Positions 1 to 7,972 of a stretch of 14,209 bases of DNA are shown piece after piece; position 1 is the stretch's first letter, and every line of letters begins with the position of its first letter. The notes beneath the pieces were generated by a model, which was not told where the DNA came from, searched no databases, and worked only from the letters and a program-made list of their open reading frames with translations. Source of the stretch: Flavobacteriales bacterium (GTDB lineage: Bacteria > Bacteroidota > Bacteroidia > Flavobacteriales_D > Sanyastnellaceae); the NCBI GenBank assembly GCA_030728235.1, contig JANRAA010000164.1:4281-18489 (forward strand). The letters run 5' to 3'. The translations under genes and the position numbers were made by a program.

Positions 1-1580
1 CTCCTGAGCCAAACGGATTCTTGCACATCGGTCACTCGAAGTCGATCTGTATCAATTTTGGTTTGGCGCAAAAATATGGTGGCAAGACGAACCTGCGCTT
101 CGACGACACAAACCCGGTGAAGGAAGACACGTTGTACGTTGAATCGATCAAACGCGACGTCGAATGGCTTGGCTTCAAATGGGATGGCGAAGCGCTCTTT
201 GCTTCTGATTATTTTGATACGTTATATGCATACGCTCAAAAGTTGATCTCTAAAGGGTTAGCCTATGTTGATGACCAATCTGCTGAGGAGATAGCTAAGC
301 AGAAAGGCACACCTACCGAGGCGGGGACAAACAGTCCGTTCCGAGATCGTTCGGTAGAAGAAAATACGGATCTCTTTGAACGGATGAAAAACGGCGAATT
401 TGCTGAGGGTTCGAAGGTGCTTCGTGCGAAAATCGATATGTCGCACGCGAACATGCACATGCGCGATCCGTTGATGTACCGCATCAAATTTGCACACCAT
501 CACCGCACGGGAGATAAATGGTGCATCTATCCGATGTACGACTTTGCCCATGGCCAGTCTGACTCTCTCGAAAACATCTCGCACTCGCTGTGCACGTTGG
601 AATTCGAAGTCCACCGCCCACTATACAATTGGTTCATTGAGAACCTCGAAATATACCCAACCCGTCAGTTTGAATTCGCCCGTCTCAACCTGAACTACAC
701 GGTGATGTCGAAACGTCGCTTGCTGAAGCTTGTTGAAGAAAATGTTGTAGAAGGATGGGACGACCCGCGCATGCCTACTATTGCAGGTTTGCGCCGTCGT
801 GGTTATACACCTGAATCGATTCGCGATTTTGCAGATAGAGTAGGTGTTGCACGTCGCAACAATATCATCGATGTGAGCTTGCTAGAGTTCAGCGTGCGCG
901 ATCACTTGAACAAAATCGCTGATCGCGTGATGGCGGTGCTCGATCCTCTGAAATTGGTCATCACAAACTACCCGGAAAATCAAACGGAATACCTCCCAAC
1001 GGAGAACAATCCTGAAGATCCGGAAGCTGGAATGCGTGAATTGCCTTTCTCAAAGGTGCTCTATATCGAACAAGATGATTTTATGGAAGATGCGCCGAAG
1101 AAGTTCTTTCGCCTCGCTCCAGGAAAAGCAGTTCGTCTGAAATCGGCCTACATTGTAGAATATGTAGATCATGTTAAAGATGCTGAAGGCAAGGTGACAG
1201 AGGTGCACGTGAAATATTACGAAAACTCAAAGTCGGGCAGCGATACATCTGGTGTTTCGGCCAAAGGAACGCTGCACTGGGTTAGTGCTGAACATGCGTT
1301 CGATGCTGAGGTGAGACTGTATGATCGTTTGTTTGCTGATCCGTCGCCAGACGGACATAAAGACGTCGATTTCATGGAGTTTCTCAATCCGAACTCGCTG
1401 CATATACTGAAAAATTGCAAGGTAGAACCTGCCCTTCGCGATGCGAAAGTGGGTGATCGTTTTCAGTTTCAACGCATCGGTTACTTCGCGGTAGATGAGA
1501 AGTACAGCAAAGACGGGGCACCTGTTTTCAATCGCACGGTGACGCTTAAAGATACATGGGCAAAGGAGCAGTCTAAATAA
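1..1580 (+). CDS. glnS: Glutaminyl-tRNA synthetase, 5'-truncated by the window edge
   Basis: This cytoplasmic class I aminoacyl-tRNA synthetase charges tRNA-Gln with glutamine using ATP. The open frame enters from the left edge (first full codon at 3), so the N-terminus, about 30 residues in the E. coli enzyme, lies outside; the first in-frame TTG at 21 is not the real start. The frame opens with PEPNGFLHIGH, the class I HIGH signature (24-35). The second signature, VMSK, is at about 702-713. Between them are blocks typical of GlnRS: FDDTNPVKED, FRDRSVEEN, WCIYPMYDFAH, HSLCTLEF and GWDDPRMPTI. The C-terminal half carries the anticodon-binding beta-barrel region and ends in NRTVTLKDTWAK, like the E. 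coli enzyme. About 525 residues are present, compared with about 554 in E. coli. The stop at 1578-1580 lies one base from the convergent neighbour's stop. Confidence is very high. Confidence 0.97.
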   Translation, partial: PEPNGFLHIGHSKSICINFGLAQKYGGKTNLRFDDTNPVKEDTLYVESIKRDVEWLGFKWDGEALFASDYFDTLYAYAQKLISKGLAYVDDQSAEEIAKQKGTPTEAGTNSPFRDRSVEENTDLFERMKNGEFAEGSKVLRAKIDMSHANMHMRDPLMYRIKFAHHHRTGDKWCIYPMYDFAHGQSDSLENISHSLCTLEFEVHRPLYNWFIENLEIYPTRQFEFARLNLNYTVMSKRRLLKLVEENVVEGWDDPRMPTIAGLRRRGYTPESIRDFADRVGVARRNNIIDVSLLEFSVRDHLNKIADRVMAVLDPLKLVITNYPENQTEYLPTENNPEDPEAGMRELPFSKVLYIEQDDFMEDAPKKFFRLAPGKAVRLKSAYIVEYVDHVKDAEGKVTEVHVKYYENSKSGSDTSGVSAKGTLHWVSAEHAFDAEVRLYDRLFADPSPDGHKDVDFMEFLNPNSLHILKNCKVEPALRDAKVGDRFQFQRIGYFAVDEKYSKDGAPVFNRTVTLKDTWAKEQSK

Positions 1581-1581
1581 G

Positions 1582-2994
1582 TTAGGCTGTCTTCTTTAAA
1601 CCCATCGCTTCTCCACGCGCAAGCATGAAAGCGAAAGCTTCGTCAAAATCGTTGTGGATGTCGCCTTCCAAAATGGCTTCTTTGATGGCATTTTTGATCA
1701 TGCCTACTTCCGCCGACGGCGGGATGTTGAAGGTTTCCATACTTAACTCTCCCGAAAGAGGGGGTTGAAAATTACGTACGTTGTCGTTCTTCTCGACTTC
1801 GATGAGCTTCTGCTTTACGATGTCGTAGTTCTGAAGATAACGCGCCACTTTTTCTTCATTTTTTGAAGTGATGTCGGCTCTGCACAAGATCATGAGGTCA
1901 TCAACTTCATCGCCTGCATCAAACAACAATCGTCGCACTGCGCTGTCCGATATCTCTTCTTTGGTTAAGGCAATAGGTCGTAAATGGAGTTGAACCAATT
2001 TCTGGACGTACTTCATTTTATTGTCCATAGGCAATTTCATGCGCTTGAATATCCGCGGCACCATCCGCGCACCGCGCTCTTCATGTCCATGAAACGTCCA
2101 CCCTTGGTCTGGGTAATACCGTTTGGTTTGAGGCTTCGCGATGTCGTGCAAAATGGCCGACCAACGCAACCACAAGTTATCACTCACTGCAGCAACGTTG
2201 TCGAGCACTTCTATGGTGTGATAAAAGTTGTCTTTATGGCTCACACCGTTCTTTTTTTCTATGCCCTTCAAGAGCATGAATTCCGGAAAAATCTCCTGCA
2301 ATAGTCCACAGCGATACAGCATTTTAAAGCCGTTGCCCGGACGTTTGCTGGCGATAATCTTATTGAACTCGTCAGAAATACGCTCTGCAGAAACAATATG
2401 AATGCGTTTTCGATTTCGCGAAATGGCATCAATGCTTTCTGGGTGTATGGTGAACCGCAACTGCGATGCAAATCGCACAGCGCGCATCATGCGCAATGGG
2501 TCGTCGCTAAAAGTGATGTCGGGATCAAGCGGCGTGCGTATCAACCCCGCTTCTAGGTCGACAACTCCGCCAAATGGGTCAACCATCTCACCGAAACTCT
2601 CAGCGTTCAGCGACAGTGCAAGGGCATTGATGGTGAAATCTCTAAGCTTCTGATCGTCTTCAATGGTGCCGTTCTCAACAATTGGCTTTCGCGACTCGCG
2701 GCGATATGATTCTTTCCTTGCGCCTACAAATTCAATTTCAGCACCTTGAAAGCGAAACATGGCAGTGCCGAAGTTCTTGTAGGTAACAACTTTTCGAACT
2801 CCCGCTTTCGCAGCAGCCGCCTGAGCGATCTCAATTCCGCTACCTTCAACTACGATGTCGATGTCTTTGACGTCGCGATTTAACAGTAAATCACGAACGA
2901 ATCCTCCAATCGCAAAGGCGCGTATGCCTTGCTCATCGGCGATTTGTCCTACCAACTTGAAGATGGGGTGATGTAGCTGCTTTGCCAAATTCAT
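1582..2994 (-). CDS. CCA tRNA nucleotidyltransferase / poly(A) polymerase family protein with HD domain
   Basis: This is a class II nucleotidyltransferase, expected to add or repair the 3'-CCA end of tRNAs in the cytoplasm. With the ATG at 2994 it is 470 aa. An upstream in-frame ATG at 3009 would add five residues but would overlap the promoter-like box. Head domain: GGFVRD at about residues 30-35, metal-binding DID at 44-46, VGARKESYR at about 90-98, RDFTINALAL at about 118-127. Then come FSDDPLRMMRAVRFA (about 162-176) and SAERISDEF (about 202-210), the nucleotide-recognition and neck motifs. The C-terminal HD domain has His259, His283-Asp284 (LHDIAKP) and HGHEERG. The usual RRDFTINA reads LRDFTINA here. 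CCA addition cannot be firmly separated from poly(A) polymerase by eye, but a single CCA enzyme of this architecture is usual in Bacteroidota. Transcription converges on glnS, with no visible terminator between them. Confidence 0.92.
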   Translation of the reverse strand: MNLAKQLHHPIFKLVGQIADEQGIRAFAIGGFVRDLLLNRDVKDIDIVVEGSGIEIAQAAAAKAGVRKVVTYKNFGTAMFRFQGAEIEFVGARKESYRRESRKPIVENGTIEDDQKLRDFTINALALSLNAESFGEMVDPFGGVVDLEAGLIRTPLDPDITFSDDPLRMMRAVRFASQLRFTIHPESIDAISRNRKRIHIVSAERISDEFNKIIASKRPGNGFKMLYRCGLLQEIFPEFMLLKGIEKKNGVSHKDNFYHTIEVLDNVAAVSDNLWLRWSAILHDIAKPQTKRYYPDQGWTFHGHEERGARMVPRIFKRMKLPMDNKMKYVQKLVQLHLRPIALTKEEISDSAVRRLLFDAGDEVDDLMILCRADITSKNEEKVARYLQNYDIVKQKLIEVEKNDNVRNFQPPLSGELSMETFNIPPSAEVGMIKNAIKEAILEGDIHNDFDEAFAFMLARGEAMGLKKTA

Positions 2995-3119
2995 CGCGCA
3001 AAAATACAAGCAATTTCTAATCTATTGGCTGTTTTCGTAGCGATGTTCATTTTTTAAGAAGGATTGATTTCTATCTGAAATTAAAAATCATCTTTCGAAT
3101 ATCTGAAATCACTCCAGAA
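2995..3119. other. Intergenic spacer between the plug-domain gene and the CCA-enzyme gene
   Basis: This 125-base AT-rich spacer separates two minus-strand genes. I see no hairpin with a T-tract that would terminate the upstream gene, and no small open frame of note. The only recognisable element is the TAnnTTTG box at its CCA-enzyme end. The two genes could therefore be co-transcribed as well as separately promoted. Confidence 0.5.
2999..3006 (-). promoter_or_regulatory. Bacteroidota -7-type box before the CCA-enzyme gene
   Basis: The minus strand reads TATTTTTG, an exact match to the TAnnTTTG -7 consensus described for Bacteroidota housekeeping promoters. Only four bases (CGCG) separate it from the chosen ATG at 2994, which favours that start over the ATG at 3009. 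No clear -33 TTG was found at the expected distance, so the promoter call rests on one element. If it is functional, the mRNA would be nearly leaderless. Confidence 0.45.
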
Positions 3120-4469
3120 TCAGTTGTTAAAACTGTCTGTAAACAAGATGCCAATTACCCTGTCATACCCGCGAGGATCAGCGTAATAGGCAATCACGGT
3201 GTAGTCGTTCTGGGTCTGACTGTGGCTCCCTTCGAATGACTTTAGATCTCCTTCTGTCTTGCCCCGTTGCTTCAAAGCAAAGCCATAGTTGTAGTACCCT
3301 TGCTTCAAATAGAGCTGTCCTTCGTAGCGCTGTGAGCGTTCATTCCAGGTCATTTTCGACTGCGGCAGATAGTCCCAATTTGTAAGGGCTCCAAAAATAA
3401 ATACTTCATCGAGGGCTGATAGCCGCTCTGTTTGAAGGTAGAAGTGCACATGTATATATTGCGATTCCAACGCGCTGTCGAAGTCGTCGTTGTGAATTAA
3501 GAATTTCCCGTTGATGTCTTGCTGTGTGCGATAAACATCGTACGTCCGACGCGGCGTAGGGGTCAGAAAGTGATGCCAACCATCTTTTCGTTCGCGAATA
3601 CTGTCTGTGCCAAGGGCGGCATACCGCAAGCTTTTCAAATCGAACCACCTGAATTCATTGTTACCGTCAAAGTTGTTCTCTTCATCAAAATCATACACGA
3701 ATTCAGAGCCTTTGATATACACAGGTTGCAAGTCGTAAATGGCGTTGTCCCATCTGTTGTTTTGCAAAACGACAACGCTCAAAGCATCATACGCATCAAA
3801 AATCGGATACTCCGCTTTTATTAAGTCGAAGTCTACTTCCTGGCGGTATCTGCGTTCGCTCACGATTGTTGATTCTTTAATGCGCGGACGAAAACGCGTA
3901 AGTTCTTCGTAAACGACGAATCTTTTAATAATAGAAGGTGAATCTGAGTATCCTTCCAAATAAACTTGGATAATATAGTTTCCCGAAATCGTTGGTTGTG
4001 CCATGTCGTTGGGAAAGCTGAAACTGTAATGTGTATAAGGTTGGCGTGTGCCAAAACTTTGATCTATTTCTGAAATACTTTGATCGTTGAAACCACGCAG
4101 GAATTCCGACGTATTCATGTCTGAAATTTCCCAGTCATGGGTGCAATGCAGCACACGGTAATAATAATTCTCATAGCCACCATCTAGGTCGTCGAAAGAG
4201 AACACAAAGGCCTGTGAACTGTTTAATGCTAAATATGGATTTACCAATGGTGCTCCTTCAGGATAGAAGCTGACGGAGTGAATGTTTTCGGAATAGATGC
4301 CTTCAATCGTTGAATTTTCATCGCTTAAGGCGTAGTACGTTTCCGAAAATTGAGAGTTATCAACGCAATTGTCGATGGTTTTTCCAGAGGTAGAAATGCA
4401 TAGAAATACTGAAAGTACAAGTGATGTAACTGATATTAGTGAAGTGAAAAGTTGTTTATCTGGATTCAT
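3120..4469 (-). CDS. Type IX secretion system plug-domain protein (DUF5103)
   Basis: The 449-aa secreted protein matches my knowledge of the DUF5103 / T9SS plug family. In Flavobacterium johnsoniae the Plug protein binds the periplasmic face of the SprA translocon and seals the pore when no PorV-cargo is engaged. A hydrophobic stretch at about residues 9-27 (TSLISVTSLVLSVFLC) looks like a signal peptide; a lipobox is not convincing. Family-like blocks are SFDDLDGGYENYYYRVLHC (about 91-109), DWEISD with FLRGFND (about 112-128), QPYTHYSFSFPND (143-155), SGNYIIQVYLEG (162-173) and QEVDFDL (about 210-216). A C-terminal beta-rich segment, FIFGALTNWD to GYYNYGFALK (about 358-400), resembles a CBM48/E-set-like fold. 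Length and order fit the family. It is transcribed divergently from nqrA and upstream of the CCA-enzyme gene. The family call is firm; its role here is inferred from homologues. Confidence 0.88.
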   Translation of the reverse strand: MNPDKQLFTSLISVTSLVLSVFLCISTSGKTIDNCVDNSQFSETYYALSDENSTIEGIYSENIHSVSFYPEGAPLVNPYLALNSSQAFVFSFDDLDGGYENYYYRVLHCTHDWEISDMNTSEFLRGFNDQSISEIDQSFGTRQPYTHYSFSFPNDMAQPTISGNYIIQVYLEGYSDSPSIIKRFVVYEELTRFRPRIKESTIVSERRYRQEVDFDLIKAEYPIFDAYDALSVVVLQNNRWDNAIYDLQPVYIKGSEFVYDFDEENNFDGNNEFRWFDLKSLRYAALGTDSIRERKDGWHHFLTPTPRRTYDVYRTQQDINGKFLIHNDDFDSALESQYIHVHFYLQTERLSALDEVFIFGALTNWDYLPQSKMTWNERSQRYEGQLYLKQGYYNYGFALKQRGKTEGDLKSFEGSHSQTQNDYTVIAYYADPRGYDRVIGILFTDSFNN

Positions 4470-4558
4470 TCTAAATTGTTAATAAATGGAGTTTAAGACC
4501 GTGTTTCAGATGCACAATTCGTTAATTTTGCTGCCCAAAATAAAGGATACTTCCCGAA
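4470..4558. promoter_or_regulatory. Divergent promoter region between the plug-domain gene and nqrA
   Basis: These 89 bases must hold the promoters for both the leftward secretion gene and the rightward nqr operon. On the plus strand, TAATTTTG at 4523-4530 fits the TAnnTTTG -7 consensus and would leave a leader of about 28 bases. An AAAGGA at 4542-4547 lies 11 bases before the nqrA ATG and could serve as a weak ribosome-binding site. No -33 TTG at good spacing and no matching box for the leftward gene could be identified. I saw no FMN riboswitch or other long structured leader, and there is little room for one. Confidence 0.5.
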
Positions 4559-5917
4559 ATGGCGAATAGTATTAAAATTCGGAAGGGTACCGACATCAGA
4601 CTCGCAGGAGAGGCTGAGAAAACCCTCGAGACTCTCAAAAGAGCTCGCGTATTTGCAGTGCGACCACCAGATTTTCACGGAGTTATTCCGAGAATGATGG
4701 TGAAAGAAGGTGACCGCGTTCTTGCGGGTGATGCGCTGTTTCATGACAAGTACAATGAGGCGATTAAGTTCTCTTCTCCAGTAAGCGGAGAGGTGAGCGA
4801 AGTTGTTCGTGGTGAAAAACGCCGCATCCTCGCCGTGCTTATCAAAGCAGATGCCGCAAACGAATATCGTTCATTTTCGCATCAAAATGCTGCATCTACA
4901 AAAAAGGAAGAATTAATCAAGATCTTGCTTGAGGCAGGGGTATGGCCTTTTCTGCGCCAACGTCCGTATGCTGTTGTAGCCGATCCAACGTTGTCGCCAA
5001 AAGCGATTTTCGTTAGTGGTTTCGATAGTTCTCCGCTTGCTCCAGATCCAGATTTCGTTCTCAACGGCGAAATTGAAAACTTCCAAGAAGGTATCAACGC
5101 CCTCAACATCCTTGCCGCTGGCAAGCCTGTACACCTTTCATATAAGAAGGGTAGTTCAGCTCTTACCGGCATTCAAAAGGCGACGTTGCATGAGGTGAGT
5201 GGACCACACCCAGCTGGAAACGTTGGTGTGCAAATTCACCACATCGACCCGATCAACAAAGGTGAGGTTGTATGGTACGTTGATCCGCAAGATGTTGCAA
5301 ACATTGGCCGATTCTTGAAAACGGGTAAGGTAGACTTCACACGCGTTGTGGCACTTACTGGTAGCGAGGTGAAAGCACCGAAATATTACCGCACCACAGT
5401 GGGAGCGCAGTTGTCTGATATGTTAAGTGGACAACTAAGCGAAGGCAATGTGCGGGTGATCAACGGAAACGTGTTGACAGGGGAGACTTCTTCTGCCGAC
5501 GGTTACTTGGGCTATTTCAGTCATCAAGTAACATGTATTCCTGAAGGCACTGAACCACAGTTTTTGTTGACCACAGGTTGGCTCGGACTAGGTTTCGACA
5601 AGTATTCGATTTCTCGGAGCTTCCCGACATGGTTGATGCCGAAATCGAAGAAGTTTAAGCTGAACACAAATAGCAACGGTGAAGAGCGCGCATTTGTAGT
5701 AACTGGTCAGTATGAAGAGGTTTTCCCTTTTGATATCTACCCGGTACAATTGCTGAAGTCGATCATCGTTAACGACCTCGATGCAATGGAGAAACTCGGT
5801 ATCTACGAAGTAGCACCTGAGGATTTCGCTTTGTGTGAATATGTATGCACGTCGAAAATCGACGCTCAGCGTATCATTCGCGAAGGGTTGGACACAGCTC
5901 GCATAGAATTTAGTTAA
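4559..5917 (+). CDS. nqrA: Na+-translocating NADH:quinone reductase subunit A
   Basis: NqrA is the hydrophilic cytoplasmic subunit of the six-subunit sodium pump Na+-NQR. It packs against NqrB and is linked to quinone binding; it carries no tightly bound redox cofactor in the known structures. At 452 aa it is close to the roughly 446 aa of Vibrio NqrA. Family-like segments include IRKGTDIRLAGEAEKTL near the start, PPDFHGVIPRMMVKEGDRV with PVSGEV (a biotinyl-lipoyl-like N-terminal fold), GPHPAGNVGVQIHHIDPIN, LTGSEVKAPKYYRT, and FPFDIYPVQLLKSIIVNDLD near the C-terminus. No transmembrane helix is evident, as expected. It is the first gene of the operon and starts at the ATG at 4559, where the conserved N-terminus begins. 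NqrB follows after 23 bases. Confidence is very high. Confidence 0.97.
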   Translation: MANSIKIRKGTDIRLAGEAEKTLETLKRARVFAVRPPDFHGVIPRMMVKEGDRVLAGDALFHDKYNEAIKFSSPVSGEVSEVVRGEKRRILAVLIKADAANEYRSFSHQNAASTKKEELIKILLEAGVWPFLRQRPYAVVADPTLSPKAIFVSGFDSSPLAPDPDFVLNGEIENFQEGINALNILAAGKPVHLSYKKGSSALTGIQKATLHEVSGPHPAGNVGVQIHHIDPINKGEVVWYVDPQDVANIGRFLKTGKVDFTRVVALTGSEVKAPKYYRTTVGAQLSDMLSGQLSEGNVRVINGNVLTGETSSADGYLGYFSHQVTCIPEGTEPQFLLTTGWLGLGFDKYSISRSFPTWLMPKSKKFKLNTNSNGEERAFVVTGQYEEVFPFDIYPVQLLKSIIVNDLDAMEKLGIYEVAPEDFALCEYVCTSKIDAQRIIREGLDTARIEFS

Positions 5918-5940
5918 GCACAGAATTAAAACAAAATACG

Positions 5941-7164
5941 TTGAAAGGGTTACACAATTTCATCGACAAAAAGCTCAAGCCTAATTTCACTGAAGGTGGA
6001 AAACTCAGCAAGTTCTGGGTGGTTTTTGACGCTTTAGAAACATTCGCTTTCACTCCCGGTCACGTTACCAAGAGTGGAGCACACATCCGCGACGGTATTG
6101 ATCTAAAGCGAACCATGTTTATGGTGATCTTGGCTTTGGTTCCTTGTCTGTTGTTCGGGACGTGGAACGCCGGTCACCAATACTATGCTTCAATTGGCCA
6201 AGAGGCTGATTTGTGGGCGAAACTTGGTGTTGGTGCATTGAAGGTACTGCCACTTGTGGTTGTGTCTTACGGTGTTGGTCTGGGAATCGAATTCGTTTTC
6301 GCAGGCATCCGCAAGCACTCTATCAATGAGGGATTCTTGGTATCTGGAATGCTAATTCCGCTGATCATGCCTGTTGACGTTCCTTTGTGGATGGTTGCCA
6401 TCGCTACAGCTTTCGCCGTTATCATTGGTAAAGAGGTATTTGGCGGAACGGGTATGAATATCTTGAACATAGCACTTACTTCTCGTGCGTTCCTTTTCTT
6501 CGCATACCCGAAACAGATGTCGGGTGAGATCTGGATTCACGATGTAGCAGCTAACAAAACTGCAGGCTTGCTGGTAGATGGTCACACGGGGGCAACAGCA
6601 CTCGGACACCTGGCAAACACAGTAGGTAAAGCAGCTGATTCAGCAGAGGTGAAAGGCATCATGGCACAGTTCGAGCCAGGAGGGATGTTCTCGTTTGAAA
6701 ATAGCTTCCTTGGGTTGATACCAGGAAGTATCGGTGAGACATCTACTTTGGCGTGTTTGATTGGAGCAGCTATTTTGTTGTTTACCGGCATTGGAAGCTG
6801 GAGAATAATGTTGAGCTTCTTAATCGGTGGTTTGACCATGGGATGGCTCTTTAACCTAGCAGGTGCTAACGCATTTATGGGTGTTAGTCCGCTTCACCAA
6901 GTGGTAATGGGTGGTTTCATGTTCGGTCTTGTCTTCATGGCTACCGACCCTGTTACAGCAGCTCAAACAGCAACCGGTAAATTGATTTACGGTTTCTTCG
7001 GCGGTTTCTTGTCGATTATGATTCGCGTTTTCAATGGTGCTTATCCAGAAGGTGTGATGATGGCAGTCTTGTTCATGAACGTTATGGCTCCACTGATCGA
7101 TCACTATGTGATTCAAGCGAATATTAACCGTAGAATGAAGCGTTCAGCGCTGCAAACAGCTTAA
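5941..7164 (+). CDS. nqrB: Na+-translocating NADH:quinone reductase subunit B, TTG start
   Basis: NqrB is the large membrane subunit that carries covalently bound FMN, takes part in quinone reduction and forms the sodium path. It has 407 aa with about ten hydrophobic segments. The FMN attachment motif DGHTGAT lies at residues 213-219, so Thr219 (codon 6595-6597) is the expected phosphoester site, fitting the D-x-x-(S/T)-G-A-T pattern used by ApbE. Other family blocks are GKEVFGGTGMNILN followed by ALTSRAFLFFAYP, MATDPVTAAQT, and FNGAYPEGVMMAVLFMN. The start is TTG at 5941: family members begin MKGL-, and no in-frame ATG occurs until well inside the conserved region. One oddity is NIAL at about residues 175-178, where I expect NPAL. 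NqrC follows four bases after the stop. Confidence 0.96.
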   Translation: MKGLHNFIDKKLKPNFTEGGKLSKFWVVFDALETFAFTPGHVTKSGAHIRDGIDLKRTMFMVILALVPCLLFGTWNAGHQYYASIGQEADLWAKLGVGALKVLPLVVVSYGVGLGIEFVFAGIRKHSINEGFLVSGMLIPLIMPVDVPLWMVAIATAFAVIIGKEVFGGTGMNILNIALTSRAFLFFAYPKQMSGEIWIHDVAANKTAGLLVDGHTGATALGHLANTVGKAADSAEVKGIMAQFEPGGMFSFENSFLGLIPGSIGETSTLACLIGAAILLFTGIGSWRIMLSFLIGGLTMGWLFNLAGANAFMGVSPLHQVVMGGFMFGLVFMATDPVTAAQTATGKLIYGFFGGFLSIMIRVFNGAYPEGVMMAVLFMNVMAPLIDHYVIQANINRRMKRSALQTA

Positions 7165-7168
7165 GATC

Positions 7169-7972
7169 ATGGCAGTAAATAAAAATAGCAACGGATATAC
7201 TTTCCTCTTCTCAACCGTCATGGTGGTTGTGGTTGGTGCGGCTTTGGCCATCACATCGCAATCGCTTAAGCCACTGCAGACGAAGAACGATGCGGATAAG
7301 AAGCGAATCGACATTCTTGGTGCAATCCAAGTAAAGGCAACACGTGAAAACGCTGCTCAGATGTTCGATCAATATGTAGTTGAGCGCGTAGCAATCAACT
7401 ACAATGGGGATGTTTTGAATACGAAGTCAGGAGCGATTGACGCAACAGACAAAAATGATCCGTTCAACGTGGATATTCAAAAGGAATACCGCGCTGATGT
7501 GAAAAAGATCGTAAAAGAGTCGGGCAAAAACCAAGAAGAAATGGCGAAGCGTCTAGCAGCTGCTCCTGTTAGCTTTCCTCTTTTCAAATGCAACAAAGAC
7601 GGTGAAGTACTGTACGTAATTCCTGTCGTTGGAACTGGTCTTTGGGGTCCGATTTGGGGCTATGTAGCTTTGAAAGACGACAAGCAGACGATCTACGGAG
7701 CGAAGTTCGATCACAAAACAGAGACACCTGGTTTGGGTGCTGAGATCAAAGAGTCTTTCTTCCAAGAGAAATTTGAAAACAAAACTTTGAACACTTCGTC
7801 GGAAACGGTGTTTAGTGTTGTAAAAGGCGGTGCTCCAACCAATGAGCACAGTGTAGATGGTATTACAGGTGGAACAGTAACTTCAAAGGGTGTTGATGAA
7901 ATGATAAACCGCACTTTGAAGGTCTACATCAAGTATTTTGAAAGTGTTAACAACCAACGTGCACAACGATGA
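7169..7972 (+). CDS. nqrC: Na+-translocating NADH:quinone reductase subunit C
   Basis: NqrC carries the second covalently bound FMN and passes electrons toward NqrB from the far side of the membrane. It has 267 aa with one N-terminal transmembrane helix (about residues 10-30) followed by a periplasmic FMN-binding domain. The block GLWGPIWGYVALKDD, then FDHKTETPGLGAEIKE, and the modification site DGITGGTVTSKGVD are diagnostic. The expected FMN-bearing residue is Thr236 (codon 7874-7876). The motif reads TGGT rather than the canonical SGAT, so the alanine before the acceptor Thr is glycine. The ATG at 7169 lies four bases after nqrB. The gene end overlaps the nqrD start by four bases (ATGA), which implies translational coupling. 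Confidence is very high. Confidence 0.96.
   Translation: MAVNKNSNGYTFLFSTVMVVVVGAALAITSQSLKPLQTKNDADKKRIDILGAIQVKATRENAAQMFDQYVVERVAINYNGDVLNTKSGAIDATDKNDPFNVDIQKEYRADVKKIVKESGKNQEEMAKRLAAAPVSFPLFKCNKDGEVLYVIPVVGTGLWGPIWGYVALKDDKQTIYGAKFDHKTETPGLGAEIKESFFQEKFENKTLNTSSETVFSVVKGGAPTNEHSVDGITGGTVTSKGVDEMINRTLKVYIKYFESVNNQRAQR

Noticed and set aside
258..614. 118-codon minus-strand open frame inside glnS
   Set aside because: Fully antisense to conserved GlnRS blocks, with no plausible start context or family resemblance.
1984..2304. 106-codon plus-strand open frame antisense to the CCA-enzyme gene
   Set aside because: It overlaps the HD domain coding region and its translation resembles no known family.
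4470..4558. Possible FMN riboswitch before the flavoprotein operon
   Set aside because: The leader after the presumed -7 box is only about 28 bases, far too short, and no conserved riboswitch core was seen.
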